From contig DBTW01000024.1 in NCBI GenBank assembly GCA_002307245.1, forward strand, positions 17,163 through 32,752: 15,590 nt of DNA. Direction: 5' to 3'. Of the stretch, positions 1 through 7,445 are shown piece after piece. A program made the translations under genes and the position numbers. The notes beneath the pieces are model-generated. The model was not told where the DNA came from, did no database searches, and saw nothing but the letters and a program-made list of their open reading frames with translations. Every line of letters begins with the position of its first letter. The stretch's first letter is position 1. The stretch comes from Spirochaetaceae bacterium UBA1306. GTDB lineage: Bacteria; Spirochaetota; Spirochaetia; Treponematales; Rectinemataceae.

Positions 1-292
1 TCGCCGCCGGCTCGGAGAGCATGAGCGAATAGGCGTTGTTCGTCTCGGCGTAGCGGGCGTTGTCGACCCAGGAGACCTTCAGCGCGGGGTAGTCCCGGCC
101 TACGCGCTCCCGGATCATCTCCCCCTTGTAGCCGGTCACGACCACGAGCTCCCCGATCCCGCAGGCGAGCAAGGCGTCGATGGCGCGGCCCAGGATGGGC
201 TTCCCGCCGACCTCCAGGAGGCACTTGGGGCAGGCGTCGGTCAGGGGCCTAAGCCTCGTGGCCATGCCCGCCGCCAGGATCACCGCCTTCAC
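1..292 (-). CDS. LicC-like nucleotidyltransferase, N-terminal part (cut by window edge)
   Basis: This gene activates a phosphorylated group with a nucleoside triphosphate; the LicC family makes CDP-choline or CDP-ethanolamine-type donors in the cytoplasm. Only the first 97 codons are visible. The start is GTG at 292, overlapping the upstream TGA by 4 bases (GTGA). The translation begins VKAVILAAGMATRLRPLTD, the NTP-binding glycine-rich loop of the NTP_transferase fold. It continues with PK at residues 22-23, a GGKPIL segment at about 29-34, VVTGYK at about 51-56, and NNAYSL at about 85-90. The NN-YSL motif resembles the one in LicC choline-phosphate cytidylyltransferases and in PntC-type phosphonate cytidylyltransferases more than sugar-1-phosphate enzymes. 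The metal-binding aspartates would lie beyond the edge. The PLP enzyme directly upstream suggests that its product is an amino-alcohol phosphate or aminophosphonate (inference). A sugar nucleotidyltransferase remains possible. Confidence 0.82.
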   Translation of the reverse strand, partial: MKAVILAAGMATRLRPLTDACPKCLLEVGGKPILGRAIDALLACGIGELVVVTGYKGEMIRERVGRDYPALKVSWVDNARYAETNNAYSLMLSEPAA

Positions 293-1311
293 GAGGCCGC
301 CTTTTGCCGCAGCAGCTCCTTCATGATGCTCACCAGGAGCTCGTTCTGCTCGCGCGTGCCGATGGTGATCCGCACGCAGTCCACGAAGATCGGCTCGGTG
401 AAGAACTTGATGACGATCCCCCGCGCCTGGAGCTTCTCCCGCAGCATCTCGAAGTCCCCGTGGGGCATCCTCGCGAGCACGAAGTTGGCGCAGGACTCGA
501 AGGCCTTGAAGCCCATGGCGCCCAGCTCGCGGACGAGCATCCGGCCGTCCTCGATGATCATCCTCGCCTTTTCCTCGTAGTAGGCCGAGGACTCCTCGCT
601 CAGGGCCGCGAAGAGCATCTCCTCGGATATCCGGTTGAAGCCGAGATACTTGCTGTTGTAGACCATGAAGTCCTTGAGACTGCGGCCGAGGAAGGCGAAG
701 CCGATGCGCAGGCCGGCGAGCGCGTAGTACTTGGACATGGTCCGGAGCACGACGAGATTCTCGTAGCCGGCCACTTCCTTCTCGGAGAAGGGAGGGGCGC
801 CGAAGCCCCAGTAGGCCTCGTCGATGATGAAGAGGGTCGAGGGATACTTGGCCTCCAGGTATTTCCGGATCCGCGCCTGGTCGAGGTAGTTGCCCGTTGG
901 ATTGTTGGGCGAGGCGATGATGAAGACGTCGGGCTTCTGCTTGAGGATGGAGATTATCTCGTCGTCGTCGAAGTCCCAGGAATGCGCGCCTTCCACCATG
1001 TTGTACTCGATCAGCTCGGCCTTGGTCTCGTCTACGATATGCTTGTAGTACCACCAGGACATGTTCGGGACGGCGATCTTGGCCCTCGGCCTGCCCGCCC
1101 AGTAGATGAGCTGCTTGAGCAGGTCCTCGGCCCCGTAGCCGACGACCAGGCCTTCCGGGGAAATGCCGTATTGATCCGCGATCCTGCTCTTAATGCGCCT
1201 CGGGTAGTCGCGGGAATACGTGGAGAAGTAATCCATCGTGATTCCCTCGAGGACCTCGTGGCACTTGGGCGCCGGGCCGTAATTATTCTCGTTGCGGTCC
1301 ATGATGATCAT
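289..1311 (-). CDS. PLP-dependent aminotransferase/decarboxylase, HisC/CobD-like
   Basis: This is a class I/II fold-type I PLP enzyme of 340 residues, counted from ATG 1311. Visible landmarks are NENNYG (7-12), SPNNPTG (134-140), D164 and Y167 in DEAYWGF (PLP ring contacts), K194 in TMSKYYALAGLR (Schiff-base lysine) with R202, and VRITIG (313-318), whose arginine should hold the substrate carboxylate. HisC, its closest look-alike, transaminates histidinol phosphate, and CobD decarboxylates threonine phosphate. A position inside a polysaccharide operon, and a 4-base overlap with a LicC-like cytidylyltransferase, argues against a histidine-biosynthesis role. Decarboxylation of phosphoserine or a phosphono-amino acid before cytidylylation is an attractive alternative (inference). 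The start is ambiguous: TTG at 1320 has AAGGA seven bases upstream, ATG at 1311 overlaps the stop of a 9-codon leader, and ATG at 1302 is also in frame. Confidence 0.88.
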   Translation of the reverse strand: MIIMDRNENNYGPAPKCHEVLEGITMDYFSTYSRDYPRRIKSRIADQYGISPEGLVVGYGAEDLLKQLIYWAGRPRAKIAVPNMSWWYYKHIVDETKAELIEYNMVEGAHSWDFDDDEIISILKQKPDVFIIASPNNPTGNYLDQARIRKYLEAKYPSTLFIIDEAYWGFGAPPFSEKEVAGYENLVVLRTMSKYYALAGLRIGFAFLGRSLKDFMVYNSKYLGFNRISEEMLFAALSEESSAYYEEKARMIIEDGRMLVRELGAMGFKAFESCANFVLARMPHGDFEMLREKLQARGIVIKFFTEPIFVDCVRITIGTREQNELLVSIMKELLRQKAAS

Positions 1312-1337
1312 TCTTTCCAATTTTTTTTCCTTTCCAT
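1308..1337 (-). CDS. Possible 9-codon leader ORF before the PLP enzyme
   Basis: An ATG at 1337 is preceded by AAGGG with a 7-base spacer. It opens a short frame reading MERKKNWKE and then TGA. That TGA overlaps the ATG at 1311 of the PLP enzyme as ATGA. The run of eight A at 1321-1328 (minus-strand sense) lies inside this mini-frame. It may couple translation across the 36-base gap after the preceding gene, or it may be chance. Adding one A would fuse it in frame to the enzyme. Confidence 0.25.
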   Translation of the reverse strand: MERKKNWKE

Positions 1338-1347
1338 ATCGTCGCCC

Positions 1348-2232
1348 TTAGCGGCGCGCGATTATCCTCGTGTATGGGCGCTTGATCAGGGCCCTGCCGA
1401 GCTTCCGCGAGAGCTTGACCTTGCGCATGGCCTTGGCCCTCGCCTGCATGTCGGCGAACCAGGCTTCGTCTATCGCGAGACGGTCGTCCATAGCGGGGCT
1501 GTAGGCCCTGTACCAATTGAAGCCGATGCCCTCGGCCAGGCAGGCCCCCTGGAGGGCGCGGGTCTGCTCGATGCAGGGAACCGAGTCCGTGGGATCATCG
1601 AAGCTCTTGTAGCCCGGCCTGATCGCGTTGTGCGCTCCCTCGACGGCGGCGAAGTGCTCGGTCCCGCCCCCGTACATCCCGTGCCCGCAGCCGATCAGGT
1701 TGATCTCGGAAGCGCCCATCAGGACGGCCATATAGACGCAGGTATGGAGGCAGGATCCGTGTCCGCCCCAGACGCCGGCCTCTCCCCGGCGGGTCTGGGC
1801 GACCTTGAAGCGCGTGAACTCCTGGCTCACCTCGCCGCGCACGCCAGTGGGAAGGTAGGAGACCATCCGATGGAAGTAGACCTCGGCGTTGTCCCCGAGA
1901 AGGTCGAGGGTCGCCTCCATTGAGACGCCATACATGGGCATGGCCGCGATGAGGGGCAGGGAGCGATACTCCTTGTAGAGGGGAAGGAGGTACTTCGACC
2001 TGTCGAGCTCGCTGCTGTAGCGGAAGGTCGCCTGAGGGAATTTCACGTGGGCCAGGTGCAGGGTGATCCCGACCTTGCCGTCGAGGAAGGAATCGGGATA
2101 GCCGCTCAAGGAGGGGTCGGATCCCACGATCCAGACCGCCTCGCCCTCGTATCGATCATGCAGCTCCCCCGCGTCGTGGAAGGCCGCGTTCCCGAAAGTC
2201 ATTCGCCTGTTCTTCACGATCCCGCCTTTCAT
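1348..2232 (-). CDS. Uncharacterised protein with DUF115-like Rossmann motifs
   Basis: I do not recognise a specific function for this 294-residue soluble protein. Near the N terminus, IVGSDPSLSGYP (35-46) resembles the GxGPSL nucleotide-binding loop of DUF115/MptE-like proteins and of GT42 sialyltransferases. A second block at 158-185 contains HGSCLHTC, then MGASEINLIGCGHG, which mirrors the GxSVxxxA...lGxxxIxLiG pattern of the DUF115 family. The C-terminal 50 residues are rich in Lys and Arg. There is no signal peptide or membrane segment. The start ATG at 2232 overlaps the upstream GT4 stop by 4 bases, so it is translationally coupled to glycosyltransferases. A glycan-modifying transferase using a nucleotide donor is the most natural guess, but this is inference. 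The cysteines C161, C165 and C182 lie in the conserved-looking block. Confidence 0.8.
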   Translation of the reverse strand: MKGGIVKNRRMTFGNAAFHDAGELHDRYEGEAVWIVGSDPSLSGYPDSFLDGKVGITLHLAHVKFPQATFRYSSELDRSKYLLPLYKEYRSLPLIAAMPMYGVSMEATLDLLGDNAEVYFHRMVSYLPTGVRGEVSQEFTRFKVAQTRRGEAGVWGGHGSCLHTCVYMAVLMGASEINLIGCGHGMYGGGTEHFAAVEGAHNAIRPGYKSFDDPTDSVPCIEQTRALQGACLAEGIGFNWYRAYSPAMDDRLAIDEAWFADMQARAKAMRKVKLSRKLGRALIKRPYTRIIARR

Positions 2233-3449
2233 TCCCCACTCAAGGCACGATCGTACACGTCAAGGACGCTCTTTGTCAGCATGGGCACGCCGTAGCGTCC
2301 GGCCACGAAGATCCTGCCCGCGCGGCCCATCCTCGCCCGCAGCTCGGCGTCTTCGAGCAGGGCGCCTATCCTGTCGGCCAGGGCGGCGGCATCGGCCTCG
2401 GGCACGAGGAAGCCGCTCTCGCCGTCGAGGACCCCGTCCGGGATGCCATTGTGCAGGGTCGAGACGACGGGTAGTCCGGAAGCCTGGGCTTCCTGGAGGA
2501 CCAGGCCCTGGCCCTCCATGTCCCCGTCCGCCGCGGTGACGCTGGGCAAGACGAAGACGGTCGCGCTCCGGTAGAGCTCGCCCACCTCCACGTCGCCGAG
2601 GTCGCCGAGGAAGTCCACGCGAGCCGAGATCCCGAGCTCCCTGGCCCTCGCTTCCAGGCTCGGTCGCAGGTGCCCGCCGCCGGCGACCTTGTAGCGTATC
2701 CCGGGGAAGCGCGGGACGAGTTGTGCGATAGCCTCGAGGGCAAAGCGATGGCCCTTCTTGTCCACCAGCCTGCCCACGGTCAGGACCGTGCAGGCATCCC
2801 GAGCCGCAGGATCGGCCTCGGGGTATTCCTCCATCCGCAGGCCCACCGGCAGCACCACGACCTTGCCCTCCGGGCATCCGTTGGCCACCACCTTGCCCTT
2901 CGTGAAGGAGGTATTGGCCGTGACGAGGTCGGCGCTCCCGTACATCCTCCGGTAGACGCCCTCGCCATGGCGCCTCGGGTAGCTGTTGATGTCGGAGCCA
3001 TGGAAGGTAACGACCAGGGACCGGGCTATGCCCTGGTCCTTCAGGAAGGCGCCGATCAGGCCGTTGGGGCCGAAGTGACAGTGGACCACGTCGTAGCGGC
3101 GGTCGCCGAAGGCCCTCAGGAAATACAGGCACTTGAGATTGCGCGATGCCGTCGCATAACGCCCCACATTCAGGGCCCGCAGCGCCCCGGACGGCCATAA
3201 AAGCAGGCAGGAGGCGAAGAGCCCCGGGGCCTCGAGCAGCCTCCGCTTGGTCGAGCGCGGCGCGCGGGCGTAGATCGTCCGATCCCGCAGCCCATAGCGC
3301 TCCGCCAGGTCGTGGACCCGCCCCCGGGGGGCCGAGAGCGCGGAGTAGACGTCGAGCTCGACGCCCGCGTCGATGAGGCCGGTCACCTGGTTCACGAGGA
3401 ACTTCTCGGAGATCTCCGGGAAGCCGTTCACGATCATCGCGACGCGCAT
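2229..3449 (-). CDS. Family 4 glycosyltransferase, WcaL-like
   Basis: This is a retaining GT-B glycosyltransferase of 406 residues that should transfer a sugar from a nucleotide donor to a lipid-linked glycan at the cytoplasmic face. The N terminus (MRVAMIVNGFPEISEKF) matches the 'FPxxSExF' opening of WcaL/AmsK colanic-acid-type enzymes. HGSDINSYP lies mid-protein. The donor-binding C-terminal lobe carries TVGRLVDKKG and an E-x7-E pair at E312/E320 (EGQGLVLQE), followed by STLHNGIPDGV. I chose ATG 3449 because AGAGG precedes it by about six bases and the protein begins with the family's usual first strand; it overlaps the upstream gene by 16 bases. ATG 3437 (an ATGA overlap) is an alternative. 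The open frame extends to 3962, but that extra part is an Arg-rich out-of-frame shadow of the preceding gene. Donor and linkage cannot be read from the sequence. Confidence 0.93.
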   Translation of the reverse strand: MRVAMIVNGFPEISEKFLVNQVTGLIDAGVELDVYSALSAPRGRVHDLAERYGLRDRTIYARAPRSTKRRLLEAPGLFASCLLLWPSGALRALNVGRYATASRNLKCLYFLRAFGDRRYDVVHCHFGPNGLIGAFLKDQGIARSLVVTFHGSDINSYPRRHGEGVYRRMYGSADLVTANTSFTKGKVVANGCPEGKVVVLPVGLRMEEYPEADPAARDACTVLTVGRLVDKKGHRFALEAIAQLVPRFPGIRYKVAGGGHLRPSLEARARELGISARVDFLGDLGDVEVGELYRSATVFVLPSVTAADGDMEGQGLVLQEAQASGLPVVSTLHNGIPDGVLDGESGFLVPEADAAALADRIGALLEDAELRARMGRAGRIFVAGRYGVPMLTKSVLDVYDRALSGE

Positions 3450-4603
3450 GCGAGCCTCTCGGCCATGGCCTTTTCCCAGGCTTCGGCCCAATCGAACTTG
3501 AAGGCCTCCCGCCGCTCGCGGCAGAGGGCGCGCAGCCTCGCGTAGAAGGCCGGGTCCTCCGCGCAGGCCTGGATACGGTCGGCGATGGCCGTCGCGTCCA
3601 TGGGCGGAAACAGAAGCTCGTCGTAGGCGAGCATGTCCGGTATGCCCCCCACCCTGCTGCCGATGACGGGAGTCCCTGCGTGCAAAGCCTCGAGCACCGT
3701 GTTCGGATAGCTGTCGAAGAGCGATGGAACGACGAGTAAGTCGGCGGAGACGATCTCCGAGAAGGGCTCGGGCACTCGTCCCGGCATCACCGCCATGTCG
3801 GCGGCGCCGCCTGCCGCGATCCTCGCCGCGAGCTCGTCGGGATCGCCGCCGGGACCGCAGATCCGGAACATCAGGCTCCCGAACCCACGTCGTTTCAGCT
3901 CGACAATCGCGTCCACCATGTAGGATGCGCCCTTCCGCGGCCCAAGGGTCCCCATGAAGCACACGGTCTTCAGGCCCGAGCTCGCGTTGGCGAGGGAGTA
4001 TTCTTCCTTAAATCTAGGGCCGGAGATATCGCCGCGGATGACCGCGCAGCGATCGGCTGCCGAGGGATTACGGGCGAGGAAATCGTCGCGATCATATGCA
4101 CTCTGGAATACCAGCAGGTCGCCGTGCCGGAGAATCCGTAGCTCGTCGATCCTTGACTTCAGCATCTCGGCGCGGATAAGCGCCCGCTCGAGGCGCCCAT
4201 GCCCCGATTCCTCGAGGTAGGTCATGGCCTCCCGGACGGTATTGGATCGTTGCCCATAGATCAAGGGAGCGCCGCAAGATCCAGCCATGCGAGCGCCGGC
4301 CGATAGGTGCGTCTCCCCGAAGACGAGGACGGCGTCGACCCTGCAGCCCACGGCCGCCTTCACCGACGCGCTCCAACGCGCCGAGGCCGCCGCGAAGACC
4401 CATGAGGCCGGCGGGAAACTCTTGCGTCGATAGCGCAGTTCGCGAGCGAAGGGCTCGAAGGACTTCGGCTCGTATTCGAGGAGGCTGTTCATCAGCACGA
4501 CGACGCGATTACCGCGTCGCGCCAGGCCCTCCATGAGCTCGAGGTAGCGGACATGTCCGCCGGTACGGACCTGATCGCCCAGGAAAATGCCAACAATAGT
4601 CAT
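3434..4603 (-). CDS. Family 4 glycosyltransferase
   Basis: This is a GT-B fold, retaining glycosyltransferase of 389 residues. The N-terminal acceptor lobe opens MTIVGIFLGDQVRTGGHVRY, in which TGG is the usual glycine-rich loop. The C-terminal lobe holds CFMGTLGPRKG and, at about 291-324, PSLFDSYPNTVLEAL followed by AGTPVIGSRVGGIPDM. This is the typical GT4 donor-binding block, with D-x7-E in place of the commoner E-x7-E. No signal peptide or membrane helix is apparent, so it should act at the inner face of the membrane on lipid-linked intermediates. The start ATG at 4603 overlaps the stop of the upstream GT2 by 4 bases (ATGA). It and the next GT4 gene form an overlapping pair and probably add consecutive sugars (inference). 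Confidence 0.92.
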   Translation of the reverse strand: MTIVGIFLGDQVRTGGHVRYLELMEGLARRGNRVVVLMNSLLEYEPKSFEPFARELRYRRKSFPPASWVFAAASARWSASVKAAVGCRVDAVLVFGETHLSAGARMAGSCGAPLIYGQRSNTVREAMTYLEESGHGRLERALIRAEMLKSRIDELRILRHGDLLVFQSAYDRDDFLARNPSAADRCAVIRGDISGPRFKEEYSLANASSGLKTVCFMGTLGPRKGASYMVDAIVELKRRGFGSLMFRICGPGGDPDELAARIAAGGAADMAVMPGRVPEPFSEIVSADLLVVPSLFDSYPNTVLEALHAGTPVIGSRVGGIPDMLAYDELLFPPMDATAIADRIQACAEDPAFYARLRALCRERREAFKFDWAEAWEKAMAERLACASR

Positions 4604-5577
4604 GCTCGCCTACTAACCCGAGACTTGAATGAGGAGACAGCGCATATCGACGCCTTAACCCAGGTTTTCGGCGACAGTAGCGCGCGCCTCCGAGCCGCGG
4701 GATATTGGGCCCTGACGTATCGGTCTATCGTCCGGAATTCGCCGAGCGCGCCTCCCCGCAGGTAACCCATCAGGCTAACGTAATACCTACGAGAGACATT
4801 GCGGAGCAGCCAGTCTCCGAAGGCCCGCGGGTCCAGCCCCGCGGACTCCACGGCGAAATCATGAACGCCCTGGAATAGGCGATAGTTCTCGATCGAAGCG
4901 CGCGCGTCCATGCCGCCGGAGGCATTCGCCCCGTGCCTGCGCCAAACGCCGACCTTGGCCGGGATATGCACGATCGGATGGGATAGGGCCAATCTATATA
5001 GGGACTCGTAGTCGGAGCTCACGATATCCGCCCGGTAGAAGCCGATCGCGCGCGCCGCGTCGCGTCGATACAGGGCGCACAGATGATGCATCCTCGCGTC
5101 CTTCCTCGGCAACGATAGAACGTAGGAAGTCCCATCCATCCTCTCCGGCGCCCCGCTCGCGGCGCCGCCCGACGGGAAGGACCGGGGATCGATGGCGCCC
5201 TCGCGCTCGTACCTGTCCGCAAAGACGATCGAGGCGGGTTCCCCGTCGCCAGCGGCGGCGACTGCGGCGCGCAGGAAGGTCGAGTCGGTGAGGAAGTCGT
5301 CTCCGTCTAGATTGAGGACCCAGGTTCCCCGAGCGAGTTCATAGAGTCCCCTCCGATAGTTGGCGACCCGACCCAGGTTACGGGCCGAGGGTTCATAGCG
5401 CAACCGTAGGTCCGAGAACCCTCGGACGACATCCGCCGTGCCGTCGCTCGAGCAGTCGTCCGACACGATAACTTCGAGATCCCCCAAGTCCTGCTCGAGC
5501 GCGCTCCGAATCGCGTCGCCGACATAGCCCGCTTGGTTGTAGGTCGGGATCAGTACGCTAACCAAGGGCTTCCCCAT
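4600..5577 (-). CDS. Family 2 glycosyltransferase
   Basis: This is an inverting GT-A glycosyltransferase of 325 residues. The nucleotide-binding strand is VSVLIPTYNQ (6-15), followed by SDDCSSDGT (39-47). The metal-binding DXD is NLDGDD (89-94). The acceptor-side region contains SDYESLYRL (188-196), where the E/D acts as the likely base, and WRRHGANAS (212-220), a common motif in O-antigen GT2 enzymes. The start is ATG 5577, with GAGGAAGG upstream and a 10-base gap after the previous stop. The frame stays open to 5700, but that extension overlaps the upstream gene and has no GT2 sequence. No membrane segment is evident. It is expected to extend a lipid-linked repeat unit in the cytoplasm; sugar specificity cannot be told. 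Confidence 0.93.
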   Translation of the reverse strand: MGKPLVSVLIPTYNQAGYVGDAIRSALEQDLGDLEVIVSDDCSSDGTADVVRGFSDLRLRYEPSARNLGRVANYRRGLYELARGTWVLNLDGDDFLTDSTFLRAAVAAAGDGEPASIVFADRYEREGAIDPRSFPSGGAASGAPERMDGTSYVLSLPRKDARMHHLCALYRRDAARAIGFYRADIVSSDYESLYRLALSHPIVHIPAKVGVWRRHGANASGGMDARASIENYRLFQGVHDFAVESAGLDPRAFGDWLLRNVSRRYYVSLMGYLRGGALGEFRTIDRYVRAQYPAARRRALLSPKTWVKASICAVSSFKSRVSRRA

Positions 5578-5587
5578 CACGCCTTCC

Positions 5588-7441
5588 TCAATCGCCCAAG
5601 GCAAAAAGATTGGTGTCGTAGAAGAGGCCGGCGACCCTGACTGACGCCGCGATTTCGGAAGGCTCGGCCCTCTTTCTGGTGATGACGCTCTTCTTGACAA
5701 AGGGGAAGGCGAATTTCTCTATCAGCTCGCGCCAATGATAATAAGGCCCATTCATCTCGTCGAGACTTTGCGCAGTCGCTTCAGGCGCGCGTCCACGCAA
5801 GGCCTCGACGGAATAAAGCGCCCCGAGGGATAGAGTCCGCTCGGCAGCCTTGGAAAAGCCCACCTCGTATTTGCGGATGATGACATCCTTGTCGCGAAAT
5901 GGCCGAAGCTTCCCGAAGAAGGATTCGAGGAAGCGAGCCGCCGTCTCGGAGTGTTTTAGGTAGAGGAAATACGACTGCAGATGATGCGAGAATCGCCAGG
6001 AGTCCGTCATCCCGACAAGCTGGAACGGCGATGCCTCGATCCTCTCGAATATCGCACGGAAGGGCTCGAAGGGACCTATTACGCTGTCGTTCATGAACAA
6101 CAGCCCAACGTGGGAACCATACCCCGGATAGCACCGTAGCCCGGCCTTCCAGGAATAGAAGTCATAGCCTCGATTCTCCCGATGCACGATCTTCACGCAA
6201 AGCTCGGACAGGCGCTCGGCGTCCTCCGCCTCGAGGCGTTCGCTGGTGGTGACGAATACGACGCCGCAGCCCGCGTCTCGGAGCGATTCCAGGCAATGGT
6301 ACACGTACTCTCGAACCCTCGATCCAGCGTCGAAGCTCGAGAACACGCATATGGGCCGGTCAGGGTCCGAAGCGGCCTTTCCGTCGAGGGTGGATAGCAC
6401 GGCGGGCTCCCCGGCGCGGAGGATCGCAGGCAGCTCGGCCACTTCCCGCAATCGGCTCCGGAGCAGCTTGCGCCAGGCCCGCAGCCGCTTCCTACGCTCA
6501 TCAGGGATCAGACGCGTGGCCAGCAACCGCGCCTGCTTTCTCGCCACCTTGTCGGCCAGCATGATGGGCGCGGCGTAGAGTAAGGGCTCGTCCCAGTAGT
6601 TATAGAAGGCGATCCTGGCCCAACCGTGACGATCATAAGCGAATTTCTCTGGACTCACGATCAGCCTAACCAAGGAAGGCAGCATGAAATCGGTCAAGAG
6701 GCGCCGCCGCTCGAGGCGAAAAGTCGCGCGACTGAGGTGTCCTTCGGACACGAGACCTTCGAGCATGGCCAGGTAATTCTCGAAAAAGACCTGAAAGAGA
6801 TTATAGCCCCCGACCGAGCCTTCCATCGGAAGAGTGCGGAAGAGCCTCTCATTGTAGACTACCGCGCGCGGCGCCTGGACTAGCGCGTCGTATAGGAAAT
6901 AGGTCTGGATCAGGAATTTCCCGTTTCCCCGATCCTTGTCCGGTATCGCCTCCCAGCAAGCCCTTTCCAGGCATATCCCGCCTAGCCAAGTCGTGTAATA
7001 GGAAGCGGCGAGCACGAAGTCGTCCACGCTCTCGGTGACTCTATAATCCGCGATGCGGCTCGTACCGTTGGGTGTAAGCAGCACCGTGGGCGATTCCCGC
7101 TCCAAGACCGAGAGGATGCGGCCTAGCGAGCCCTCGAGCATCGGTTTGTTGTCGTTGAGGAGCTTGACGTAACGGCCGGACGAATCCCGGATCGCCTCAC
7201 GGAAGTTATTGTCGGGCCCGATGTTCGTCGCCCGCCTGACGTAGGCGACGCGCCTCTCGGAGGCCATGTACTTTCCGCGCAAGAGTTCTTCGGTCCCGTC
7301 CGTGGAGCAGTTGTCCGAGACGAGGAGCTCGACGCGATCGTCGAAGGCGTCCTGGCCTAGGATGCTGTCGATAGTCTCCTCTAGAGCAGCCTTGCGGTTG
7401 TATGTGGGTATGGCGATGGTAAGAAAGGGCCTGCCAATCAT
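5588..7441 (-). CDS. Two-domain glycosyltransferase: GT2 plus RgpF (rhamnan synthesis F) domain
   Basis: This 617-residue protein joins two modules. Residues 1-110 are a GT2 core: IAIPTYNR (9-16), VSDNCSTDGT (41-50), and KLLNDNKP (93-100) where the metal-binding DXD is expected. The second Asp is replaced, so the motif is degenerate. A middle region, about 130-345, has no clear family. Residues 360-590 match the RgpF/rhamnan synthesis protein F family: VFSSFDAGSRVREYV, RENRGYDFYSWKAG (421-434), LFMNDSVIGPF (448-458) and the closing FAFPFVKKSVI. RgpF proteins occur in rhamnose-rich polysaccharide assembly. The start ATG 7441 lies 4 bases after the ThDP gene stop. Such fusions suggest one polypeptide makes two linkages (inference); which sugars are used is unknown. 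Confidence 0.88.
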   Translation of the reverse strand: MIGRPFLTIAIPTYNRKAALEETIDSILGQDAFDDRVELLVSDNCSTDGTEELLRGKYMASERRVAYVRRATNIGPDNNFREAIRDSSGRYVKLLNDNKPMLEGSLGRILSVLERESPTVLLTPNGTSRIADYRVTESVDDFVLAASYYTTWLGGICLERACWEAIPDKDRGNGKFLIQTYFLYDALVQAPRAVVYNERLFRTLPMEGSVGGYNLFQVFFENYLAMLEGLVSEGHLSRATFRLERRRLLTDFMLPSLVRLIVSPEKFAYDRHGWARIAFYNYWDEPLLYAAPIMLADKVARKQARLLATRLIPDERRKRLRAWRKLLRSRLREVAELPAILRAGEPAVLSTLDGKAASDPDRPICVFSSFDAGSRVREYVYHCLESLRDAGCGVVFVTTSERLEAEDAERLSELCVKIVHRENRGYDFYSWKAGLRCYPGYGSHVGLLFMNDSVIGPFEPFRAIFERIEASPFQLVGMTDSWRFSHHLQSYFLYLKHSETAARFLESFFGKLRPFRDKDVIIRKYEVGFSKAAERTLSLGALYSVEALRGRAPEATAQSLDEMNGPYYHWRELIEKFAFPFVKKSVITRKRAEPSEIAASVRVAGLFYDTNLFALGD

Positions 7442-7445
7442 CGGC

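Noticed and set aside
289..1311. Authentic histidine-biosynthesis hisC
   Set aside because: The fold and motifs fit HisC, but no other his gene is present and the gene is coupled to a LicC-like transferase, so I did not give the symbol.
304..1923. Plus-strand open frame of 539 codons
   Set aside because: It lies antisense to two well-supported minus-strand genes, and its translation is a low-complexity mix rich in Val, Leu, Gly and Asp with no motif. It is a high-GC shadow of the opposite strand.
2260..3198. Second minus-strand open frame of 312 codons inside the GT4 gene
   Set aside because: The translation is Arg-, Gly- and Pro-rich and out of frame with the clear GT4 motifs of the same region; it is a shadow.
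3450..3962. N-terminal extension of the WcaL-like GT4 frame
   Set aside because: These 171 codons are Arg-rich, overlap the preceding GT4 gene in another frame and show no family similarity; a ribosome binding site and the family's normal N terminus are found at 3449.
5578..5700. N-terminal extension of the GT2 at 4600-5577
   Set aside because: It overlaps the end of the GT2-RgpF gene, and the GT2 fold begins right after ATG 5577, which has GAGGAAGG upstream.
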